The position numbers and the translations under genes were made by a program. Source: Strigops habroptila (lineage: Eukaryota > Chordata > Aves > Psittaciformes > Psittacidae). Taken from it: a DNA stretch of 64,000 nucleotides. The notes beneath the pieces were generated by a model. It was not told the origin of the DNA. It saw only the letters and a program-made list of their open reading frames with translations, and made no database searches. The stretch is from positions 4,893,943 to 4,957,942 of the forward strand of contig NC_044296.2 of the NCBI RefSeq assembly GCF_004027225.2, given 5' to 3'. How positions within the stretch are numbered: the stretch's first letter is position 1; every line of letters begins with the position of its first letter. This document shows, one piece after another, positions 55,255 to 64,000 of the stretch.

Positions 55255-55305
55255 CTTCCTGTAGGTGCCCAGGAATGCAGCCCCGGTGCGGGCACCTACA
55301 GGAAG
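55255..55305. repeat. Perfect 16-bp inverted repeat (hairpin)
   Basis: Arm cttcctgtaggtgccc (55255-55270) and its exact reverse complement gggcacctacaggaag (55290-55305) flank a 19-nt loop. It lies in the probable TNFAIP8L1 intron and is not part of any repeat family I recognise. Confidence 0.9.
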
Positions 55306-56499
55306 GAACAGAAGGTTTTTGGTTTCTCCTTTGCACCAATGCCTGGGAACGTCAATCTGCCCCGGCAGCTCCAACGTGTCTGTGCAAGGAGCCAGGCAGC
55401 GGATCCAAGGGGGCTCCAACCCCGGGCGTAGGTGGTAAATCCCGCCAGCGCTTCCCATTCACCGGCACCACGTGGGAATGGGATCCTAGCACATGAAAGG
55501 GTGCTGACTGTGGGTGCTCCATCATTGGGTGGGGGTGATACCCCCAGTGCTGATTCAGGATGAGGGAGCTGATCTGGTGCCATATCAAGGAATCCCTCTG
55601 GGATTACCGTACCCGGGGGGGGGAGGCAGCTGCAGGGTGGAGAGGAGGAGGGTGAGGAGGAAGGGGGGGTTATTTTGGAGCATCTGTGTCGCCTTCCATT
55701 TCCTCCTTTTCTTTATCGAGCTGCCATCAAGCCGCTCTCTCCGGCAGCAACTTCCTTTCTCCTCCGCTCAGAGCAGACAGAGACTCATGGGGAAGTGGAG
55801 AACGGAGGACGGGGAAGGGGGGAAGAGGCCAAACCGACTGTCTGTCCGTCCACCCGTCCCGTGGTGGAGGCCTTGGTGCATCACATGCTTCCTGCCCCGG
55901 GATCAGCGAGGACAAAGCAGCTCCAGGAGGGAAGAAAAGCTCCACAGGGCAATTTGGATCCCGTGGTGGGCTTGGGGTTGGCAAAGAATGTTTATGGCCC
56001 AAATCCTTGCCTGTTCTGGAGCTGATAAAGCTTTGGCTGGTGGGAGTTGGGAAGTTTTACATTCAACTCTGTTGCTCCAGGCAGGATCCGGCCTCACCAA
56101 AGGGATTAGTCTCTCTGGGAATGGAGGAGTTTCATCCCTTAGAGACCCAAGCACAGGCACTGGCTGGGTGCAGAGGAAGGGCAGGGTGATGACATGGGGC
56201 ACCCATCCTTGCCCTCGCACAGGGGCTCCAGAGATGACCCCATGGTGGAGGACTCCACCGCCTTCTCCAAGCTCCCGTTAGCCGTAACCCACCAGACCCA
56301 GCGGCGTTTCAAGCCCCCCTCGGTTTTCCCACCGGTTTTGGGGGGTGATCTCCCCTTCCCATGTTTTACCTGCCTGGGGAAACTGAGTCAAACTCACCAA
56401 AGGCTGCTGGGAACACCCCCGGGCTCTGCCCACCCGGCAGCTCCCTCCCCTCGGGGCTCCCCAAACCTTCGGTCCCCCGCGGGGACTCCCCGCGTGCCC

Positions 56500-57210
56500 C
56501 GGGGTGAGACCCCCGGTGCCCGGTGATACCGGGAGGGAGGGAGGCCCGGCAGATAGCCCGGGGAAGGATGCGCTCGCCTTCCAGATGCAAGCCTTTGCCC
56601 CGCTGCCGGTACCGGAGCGAGAAACACGAACCAGGCACGTACCGCGCACCGCCACCCCCACGGACCGGGGGAACCGGGAGGAACCGGGTGGGAGGACCCG
56701 ATCCCGGCAGCGCTGCACCGGCGGGCAGCAGAGCCCGACCGGCCCTTACCTGCTGCCTGCCTCGGGGGAGCGCGACGCCGGGACCGCGACTGCTCCGGTG
56801 CCCCCGGTGTGGACGGGGCGGAACGGGACGGGGCGGAACGGGACGGGGCGGGGCCGGGCGGGGGGGTCTCGCTTCCCCCGGTGCCTCTCGCTGCCCCCGG
56901 TGCCCCCGCAGCCGGTGCCCGGTGCCCGGTGCCGGGTCCGGGCCTCCCGCCCGCGGCTGCTGCGAGGTCCCGAGCGGGGCGGTGGCGGCGGGGTGGGGGG
57001 GCGGGTCCTACGGGCAGCGCCAGCCAATGGCAGCGCGGGGCTTGCTACGAAGCAGCCAATAGGAACGCGCGGCGGGGGGTCCTCCGGGGCGGGAGAGGGA
57101 CCGGGGCCCCGAGGGTCCCGGCGTGCGGGGACCGGTCCCGTTAGCGCGGCGTGGATCGGGCACGGCTCCGTGTGCGGGGCCTCCCTCGGGTCTGTACTGC
57201 GCGGGATGCT
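56500..57210 (-). promoter_or_regulatory. TNFAIP8L1: TNFAIP8L1 CpG-island promoter and probable noncoding exon
   Basis: A very CpG-rich block. On minus, a consensus donor gcag|gtaagg lies at 56750/56749, so a noncoding exon probably ends at 56750. Two CCAAT boxes (57024-57028 and 57056-57060) are 32 bp apart, the spacing typical of paired NF-Y sites. A direct repeat of ggaacgggacggggc (about 56818-56848) supplies GC boxes. The island may also drive transcription to the right. Exon 1 is inferred. Confidence 0.6.
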
Positions 57211-58154
57211 GGCCGGGTGATGAGGAGGGCGCCGGTAGACCGAGCTGAGCACGGGCAGCACCGGGTCTGTCTCACAAAGTCCCCTCTCGCCCCCCACTAC
57301 CGGGGATGCGGGCAGCTTCGGCGTGGGGGGCCCTGGGGAGGGTTAGGGGGCTGCCCCAGACCCTAGAACCGCCACCCGGCCCCAATCCACCCTCCACGGC
57401 CGGTACAAACCGGGAACGGGCATCCCCTCCGCTTGGCCGAGGCAGTGTCACGGGTGGGGGGTAGCCGGAGCCCCCGCGGTGGGCGCAGGGCTGTGTCTCA
57501 CCGGTACCCCCCCACTGCCGGCCCGTGGAGGCGGGTGCAGGAGTTTCCAGGTCGGGAAGCAGCAACTGGGGAGTCGTGGCCTGTGTTGGGGACCCCCAAG
57601 CCCCGCGGTCCCACCGAGCAGTGCACCCCCATCCCAGCTCCCCAACATTGAGACTATGGGAGCATCCTCCTCTTCCTTCCTCTTCCTCCCAGCTCGGTGG
57701 GAAGGAGCCACTGCTCCGGATCCTAATTCCCAAAGGTGGCATTAAACAGATTAAAGGTGGGATTTAGAGCAGATTAAAGTCTGGGTGAGCCGGAGCCTTG
57801 ACTTGAATCTTGGTCTCACACAGCGGCTGGGAAGCCGACCTCAGCCCCCCCATCCTCCCCATTCCCCTTCAGCCCTACCACCCCCCTCCACGACACCCCC
57901 AGGACACCTCCCGCCCCGAGTCCCCCCTCTTGGTCCCCCCGTTGTGCTGGAACAGCCGGAGCAGCTGCTGCCGCCCTCCCAAACAGTTGCAGCATCAACC
58001 TGCCTGGCATAAATCACCCTCCACAGCTCATCCCAGCGATGGGACACAAGCCATTAGCCAGGAACAGCACAGCACGGGCCTGTGGGCTGAGGAGATGGGG
58101 ATGGATCGGGGGGAGGCGGTGAATGGAGCTGGGGAAGCACCGGCAGAATGTGGC

Positions 58155-58400
58155 AGTGTCCCCATCACAGCCTGGTTCTGCATCCCCATTGCTGTCCTAT
58201 CCTGTGTCCCCATCGTTTCTCCATCCTGTGCCCCCATTCCTGCTCTGTCACGTGTCCTCATTGCTACCTTGTTCTGCAGCCTCATTTCTGTCCTGTCCCC
58301 ATTGCTTTCGCATCCTATGTCCCCATTCCTGTCCTGTTCTGCAGCCCCATCCCTGTCCCATCCCTTGTCCCCATTGCTGGGGCACCCCTGCAGCCCTGGC
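58155..58400 (+). repeat. Degenerate tandem repeat, tgtccccattcctgtcc-type
   Basis: Irregular repeats of blocks such as 'tgtccccattcctgtcctg' and 'ttctgcagccccat', with unit length near 30-60 bp and many differences between units. Confidence 0.65.
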
Positions 58401-61400
58401 TGCTGTGCTCACCCCGCTCAGCCCATTGCTGAAGGTTCTGTGGAGGGTGACAGGCTGGGCTGGGCATGTGGGGTGCACCCTGCTCCCCCCAGTACACCCC
58501 AGTGTGCCCAGCATACAAACCCCCACTTTCTGCCTCTGAGAACCATCTCGGGGATAGTTCCCTGCATCGCACAGTTCTCCACCTCACTCTCAACCCCAGA
58601 GCTGGATCCCGAACCCTCGCAGGGTCCCAGCAGCGGCTGGGGGCCACGTCAGGGCTCATCTCAGCAAAGCTGCGTCTCTGCCAGTGTGGATGGAGCAGCC
58701 ATCACGGATCAGTGGGAATAGGAGCTGGCACTGCACGGAAACAGAATAAAAAAGAGCAGAAACAGGATCTGGGCCAGCTCATGTGCTGCCTCTCCCCCCT
58801 TCCCTCCTCCTCTCCTTTCAATGAAATGAAATGGTGCTTTGCAGAGGCTCCTCTCCTGCACGCTGAGCATCACCCCACGCTCGGGGAGGTTTCACATCTC
58901 CTCCCGCTCCCTCTCCCACGGCACATCCCACCTCAGCGGCCGGCACATCCCCGTCCGCGGCCGGTGCAGGGGGCTCCGCTCCAGGCGAGGGGGAACATCC
59001 TCAGAGAGGCAGCGCCTGAATAATTCACGAGGGCTCGGCAAGAGAAACAGGAGCCGCTGCCGCCGGGTCACAGAGGAGTGCTGGGAAGGGCATGGAGCCG
59101 CTCTCTGTCCTCCCTTCGTCCCCAGTGTCACTTTGTCACAGTGCTTCAAGCACCCGTCTCCATCAGCCTCGAGAGCAGCCCGAGTTCCCAAGGGACCAGG
59201 TCCTCTGAGCACCCAGCACCACCACCCTGCTTCGCTGAGCGGGGCTGCGCAGGGGTGCGTGGGACAGGGCAGGAATGGGGGTCATGGGATGGGAAAGCAA
59301 TGGGGACATAGGACAGGACCCACATGGCCCCACGGGGGCACGTGCTGGACCCCAGCAGCCCCTGGGACATGGCAGCGGCACTCCCCATAAAGCTCTTATT
59401 GTCACTGGGGTGGGGAAACACCCCCGGGGGGTGGTGAATCCCCCACGCCATTCCCATCACTGGCATTTGGCATTCCCGCTGCTCCCGGCGCCCCGTGCAG
59501 CTGTGCCTCGCCACAATGGCCCCTTCTTGCCGCGTTACCGGCACCGGCTGCGCTGCCTCGGCCCCTTCCCCAGCACCAACCTGCCCTGCTGGCAGCTGAG
59601 CTGGAAAACCTCATCCCAGCTCCAGAGGAGAACCACGAGCGGGGGATGCTCTCCCCGGCATTCAGTTATCCCGGGATATTTAGCGGTGTTGAGTGGAAGG
59701 AAAGGGAGTGAGGAGGTGTCGCTTAGGGGTGCAGCACCCAAAGGGTGGCTGGAGCTCTCCTAAAGCCATGGGGACAGGCTGTAGCTGTGGCAGGACCATC
59801 CAGCGCCTGCAGCCTGGGGTGGGTGATGCTGGGACAGGGATGAGGCCCATCCCCTCCTGGCCCAGGACACGCAGTGGGGAGAAACCAGCATGGGAAATAC
59901 ATATTCCTTGTCCCCACGGATGTGTTTGCTCCCTGCCACAACCCCGCACCCAGCTCCAGCAGCCTCCAGAGGGGCCCTTGCCGGAGGTGCTGCCTCATTT
60001 GCTCTGTCCTTGCTGCACAAAGCCGGGGCGTCACCGGCACGGCCCCTCCTGAAAGGCTGCAGATCCCATCCGGGTTTATTAAAGCTTCTGGGGATGGAAA
60101 TGACCCAACCAACTTCATCAAGGAGGAGATAAAAATAGGCAGAGCTCAGCACTGCCGCAAGCACCCTGGTGGCATCTGTGTCACCAGCCACCACGCTGGC
60201 AGGGCCCGGGTTGAGTGATGTTAGCACTTGGGAGTGATAATTAGCACTCACCAGCAGCCATTACAGCTGTATCCCAATCCCATGTGTCCTTTCCCAGGGG
60301 TCTGGAGCCAGGGAAGCCCCTTCCTGGGTTGGGAGGGTCCCTGTGAGTCCCCCAAAGGGCTTGTGCTGTGCACAGGGAGGGTGCAGCCCCCCAGGGATGG
60401 GGCTTAAAGAGGGACCCAGGCCCCAGGGGTGACACTGAGGGGACTTGCTGTCATCTTTTAGGGTGGTGGGAGGGAAAGTGATGAGTGTCCCTGGGGGTGC
60501 AGCAGGACACGTATGAGCTGCACCCCAACATCACCCTGTCACCATGCACTGGGGGAACACTGGGATTTAATCCCTTTTCTTCTGATGCTCCTTTTAGCTG
60601 AGCCCGCTCCCTTCTCCCCCAGAGCAAAAGGGTTTCATGGGTCCCCAGAGCCGTATCCCTCAGCAGCATCCCTTGACACCCCTCCTGGAGGATGCTGCAC
60701 ATCTGGCCCCCAAGCCACAGCTGGAGCAGGCGCCTTCTGCCTCTGGTTGCTCACAGCACAGCGATGTTAACACCGAGGCTCATTAAAGCTCAGCGTCAGC
60801 AAGTGCCGCTCCTCCAGAGGCTGCCGAGTCCTCCGGGAAGGGCTGGAGGAGGCTCCCCAAGGGGGGACACCCCGGGGAAGGGTCTCCTGTGGTTACCCGC
60901 CATGGGAGGAGGTGAAACACCACCCCCAAGGTGGGGACACCGTGTTAATGGCACGTCCCTGTGCCTGAGCGTGACCCACTTGCCACTCACTGGCCCTGTG
61001 AGTGGGCACTGGCTGTTTGATCTGGGGCTGGGGGCTGCTCGGAGGGACCCCAGTGCTGGGTGGCATGCTGAGCCATGCTGAGCCCCACTGTGCTGAGCTG
61101 AACACAGAGCCCCGGGCATGCTCCAGCCAGGACAAAAGCAAATGTAGGTTAAGCACGAAGTGATGTGGCTGCAGCACACGGATCTCAATTGGCTGCACTG
61201 GGGGGGCCGGGGAGATGCTGTTAGTGCGACCCTGTGATAAAGCCACCCGGGGGACACCATCCCCTCTCGCCTGCCCCCCATGCTCTGCTGGGGGAATCCA
61301 GGATGGAAGGATGGGGAGCACGTTGTCCCCCAAAACATGCTGTCCCCAGCCCAGCTGGATGCTACATCCCCGATGTCACCCGCTGGGGACAGGGGGGGAT

Positions 61401-61719
61401 GATGCTTTTACTTAGCACTGTGTTTTGGGAGTGTCCTGATGCACCCCCAAAGGCTTCAGGATCTTTCATGGATGAATTCTTCCCAACCCGTTGAGTGGGA
61501 ACCGGCAACATCCACTCAGGTGGCACCTGGGGTGAATGTGGGAGACGGAGACACCATCAGAGGGCTCCGGGCAGGCAGAGGGAGCCCCAGCCCTTTGGGT
61601 GATGGCAGCAAGGACAGAGGGGTGGCAGGGTGCTGGTGAGGGAGGATGAGGAAGAGGAAGATGGCCCCATGGAGCGGTGTCCCCAGCTGCTGGCCGCAGA
61701 GCCTGTCCTTGTGCTGGTG

Positions 61720-61915
61720 ACATATTGACTGGTAATTCCTAATCAAGTGGATTATTAATTAGCAGGAGAAGCTGATGGTTTAATCCTGCCTGTGCTGGGC
61801 TGGGCTGGGAGCTGGTGGTTTATGCTAATGGGTCCAGGAGAGCACCGCGGCAGCAGGAGCTGTGATCCCACATCCAACCAGATGGAGCTGATTAATCCCA
61901 GGTTTAATCAGATGA
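61720..61915. promoter_or_regulatory. AT-rich cluster of homeodomain-like sites
   Basis: Within GC-rich DNA this patch contains attaattagc, two TAATCC cores (61781-61786, 61893-61898), gctaatgg and tttaatcag. TAATCC is the core bound by OTX/PITX-type homeodomains. An enhancer role is inferred from site clustering only. Confidence 0.3.
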
Positions 61916-62087
61916 AGTGACTGCATCCCACACCTCCACCACCCCAGCGTGCCATCCCCCGCTTCCGCAGGGCATCCTGCTGCCCCTGGGAAGGTAAAGC
62001 ATTCCTTGCCCTGGCACGGCGGAATGGGCAGCCGCTGGTTGGGTGCCATGGAGGGTGCAGGGTGCTGGGACCAGCCCTGTGCGGTGC

Positions 62088-62320
62088 ATCATAGAATCCC
62101 AGCCTGGTTTGGGTTGAAGGGACCTTAAAGCTCCTCCAGCTCCAACCCCTGCCACGGGCAGGGACACCTTCCACTAAAGCAGGTTGCTCCAAGCCCCTGT
62201 GTCCAACTTGGCCTTGAACACTGCCAGGGATGGGGCAGCCACAGCTTCTCTGGGCACCCTGTGCCAGCACCTCAGCACCCTCACAGGGAACAGCTTCTGC
62301 CTCAGAGCTCAATCCGACCT
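62088..62320 (-). mobile_element. CR1 LINE 3' tail fragment
   Basis: Minus-orientation CR1 starting 'atcatagaatcccagcctgg', through 'gacaccttccactaaagcag', 'gccttgaacactgccaggga' and 'cacagcttctctgggcaccc'. It is nearly identical over long stretches to the 63.2-kb copy, so both are from one recent subfamily. Confidence 0.94.
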
Positions 62321-63154
62321 TGCCCGCAGGGACGTTACCCCCGAGGAGAGCAGCTCAGGGCACGCACGTGGCGTTGTCCCCACTGTCCCCAGCCCATCCT
62401 GGGTCAGGGACAGGCAGAGGGGGCTGGGGACCAACTCCTCCATCCCCACCGGAGCTGAAGCCAGACCCATCCTCACCGCAGCTGCTGCCGTTTGCTGGAT
62501 CCATCCTGTGTTTGCTGCCTTGTCTCAGCCATCTGCTGCGATCCCCATGGCTGGGGCGGGCGGGTTTGCTCCCCAAACCCCTCCTCCCGGTGCCAGCCTC
62601 GTGGCATCACCAGGATGTGAGCGTTTTGCTCACCATTTTGGAGCAGATGATTCCATGTTGGTGCTAATCCCTCCCAGTGCCGGGCTCGCTTTCCCGTGCG
62701 GCTGTCGGCAGAGATTTTCCATCCCTAATTAAAGCTCGGCGCGTGTGGCGGCGATTCCCAAGGGATGCTTCCCTTGCCTCCTGCTTCCTGTCAAGATCAA
62801 GGGGATAAACCAACGTTACCAGGAAAGTTAATGCCGGCAGCAGCTGAGGGAAGCGGTGACAAGCCTCAAGCCGGCAGCAGCCGTAGCTCCGGAGGCCAAT
62901 TCCCCTTGAAACGCTGCCTCGGGTTCTAGTGGGATGGCAGCAGGGCCTTGGGGCTTGTGACACGAGTGGGGCAGGTCTCAGCCCAGTGCCCAGCCCTGTC
63001 TGCGGCAGCTTCTCATGATGGTGTCACCCAGGGGAGGGACCCAAATGTCCCCAGGCCCTAATGCTGGAAGGGGGAGAGGTTTTGGGGTGCTGCAGCCCTT
63101 GATATGAAGCACTCTCCATTGGGGTGCTGCTGCTGTCTCCCTCCTGCTCCCCAA

Positions 63155-63505
63155 AATCATAGAATCAGGCTGGTTTGGGTTGGAAAGGCCCTTTAAGCTG
63201 ATCCACCTCCAACCCCCTGCCACGGGCAGGGACACCTTCCACTAGAGCAGGGTGGTCCAAGCCCCTGTGTCCAACCTGGCCTTGAACACTGCCAGGGATG
63301 GGGCAGCCACAGCTTCTCTGGGCACCCTGTGCCAGCGCCTCAGCACCCTCACAGGGAAGAGCTTCTGCCTTATCCCCAACCTGAACTTCCCCTGTTTCAG
63401 TTTGAACCCATCACCCCTTGTCCTATCACTCCAGTCCCTGATGAAGGGCCCCTCTCCAGCGTCCTTGTAGCCCCCTTCAGGCACTGGAAGCTGCTCTGAG
63501 ATCTC
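63155..63505 (-). mobile_element. CR1 LINE 3' tail fragment, longest copy
   Basis: Minus-orientation CR1 beginning 'aatcatagaatcaggctggt'. It continues past the usual truncation point through 'cccatcaccccttgtcctat', 'gatgaagggcccctctccag' and 'cccttcaggcactggaagct'. The left end, in CR1 sense, is 5'-truncated. Confidence 0.94.
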
Positions 63506-63584
63506 ATGTACCCCTCATGTCCTGGAGCACCAGTGAGGGTCTCTGGGATTGGCACCCAGCTTGGTGAGCCAGGGGAGCCAAGCT

Positions 63585-63651
63585 CCATCCATCCATCCAT
63601 CCATCCATCCATCCATCCATCCATCCATCCATCCATCCATCCATCCATCCA
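63585..63651. repeat. (CCAT)n microsatellite
   Basis: An uninterrupted tetranucleotide array of about 16.5 copies, flanked on both sides by 'agctcca'-type sequence. It is pure, so probably polymorphic in length. Confidence 0.98.
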
Positions 63652-64000
63652 AGCTCCAACCAACCAAACCCCGGCACCCTGTTGGGTCCTTCAGGCAGCT
63701 TCCTGAGCACCATGACCCCAGCCAGGGTCTGCCAGGGGGGATCCCAGCACCCAAACCCCCACCCCCCCAATCCCTGCAGGGTTATTCCCGAGGCCTGGCA
63801 CGGGAGTGATGTTGCAGGCAGGATGCTCCCTGCCTGGCACGGCTGCTGCCTGCTTAATTGCACTGTAAGCACAACAGATGGCAGAATGGCTTCAAGATGT
63901 TCTTTTGCGACGTTTTGGTGCTGCCGGGCTCCTTCCCTCACCTTCCTCCATAGCAGCTCCAAGGAGGGAAGAGGCTGGGAAGAGCCCTGTGTACATGGAG
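63652..64000. other. Noncoding right edge
   Basis: No exon or RNA gene recognised. It contains C-rich runs only. Confidence 0.45.

Larger units (their letters stand above)
51371..56749 (-). other. TNFAIP8L1: Probable TNFAIP8L1 intron 1
   Basis: No coding exon recognised on either strand. On minus, a further good donor (cag|gtgag type) near 53458 (ggag|gtgagc) may mark an alternative 5' exon. The interval also holds a polypyrimidine run and a perfect hairpin, listed separately. The intron boundaries are inferred from splice signals. Confidence 0.5.
57211..62087. other. Noncoding stretch right of TNFAIP8L1
   Basis: No exon or RNA gene recognised. By human gene order SEMA6B should follow, but I see no semaphorin or PSI-domain exon here. 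The longest open frame (57810-58721, 303 codons) is Ser/Pro/His low-complexity sequence driven by a tandem repeat, so I do not call it. Confidence 0.5.

Noticed and set aside
55255-55305. MicroRNA precursor
   Set aside because: The stem of about 18 bp is shorter than typical precursors, so it is kept only as an unexplained hairpin.
57810-58721. 303-codon open frame
   Set aside because: Generated by a degenerate tandem repeat (SHPMSPFLSC-type monotony), with frames also open on both strands.
57211-64000. SEMA6B exons expected from human synteny
   Set aside because: No semaphorin-like coding block found. The gene, if present, should begin beyond the right edge or have only noncoding exons here.

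Overview
This window is bird nuclear DNA, and its composition suggests a GC-rich microchromosome-like region. Three things point to birds: repeated 3'-tail fragments of CR1 retrotransposons in both orientations, short introns with many GC-rich minisatellites, and a set of vertebrate genes whose order (DPP9 - MYDGF - TNFAIP8L1) is the one I recall from human 19p13.3. I cannot name the species.

Layout. From 1 to about 16.9 kb I see no protein-coding gene. That stretch holds an unassigned CpG island (about 1.24-2.35 kb) and several decayed CR1/LINE pieces. From 16.9 to 19 kb there are CpG-rich blocks around two convergent tRNA genes, tRNA-Val(CAC) on + and tRNA-Gly(TCC) on -, followed by the DPP9 promoter. 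DPP9 (+) has coding exons from 20526 to 37384. My exon chain of 20 coding exons adds up to 892 codons for the long form and 863 for the short form. Both equal the human lengths as I recall them, and the Ser/Asp/His triad falls at the expected positions.

From 41157 to 43454 (+) lies a seven-exon cathepsin L-like cysteine protease gene of 332 codons. It does not belong to the human DPP9-MYDGF interval as I know it. Its second intron is a 39-bp minisatellite that is stop-free, in phase and a multiple of three long. From 44105 to 47585 (+) is MYDGF, ending in an RDEL-type ER-retention signal, with a CR1 fragment directly against the exon 2 acceptor. TNFAIP8L1 (-) has one coding exon at 50808-51368. 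A likely noncoding first exon lies in a CpG island near 56.75-57.2 kb, giving an intron of about 5.4 kb. The rest of the window, to 64 kb, is noncoding as far as I can see: minisatellites, two CR1 tails and a (CCAT)n microsatellite. By synteny SEMA6B would be expected beyond the right edge, but no exon of it is visible.

The genes do not form one pathway. DPP9 is a cytosolic/nuclear dipeptidase, the cathepsin-like enzyme should be lysosomal or secreted, MYDGF is an ER/secreted factor and TNFAIP8L1 is a cytosolic lipid-binding TIPE protein. The observations most worth checking are the exitron-like cathepsin intron, the cathepsin gene's position, the CR1-bordered MYDGF splice site, the paired DPP9 start codons and an isolated perfect hairpin at 55255-55305.
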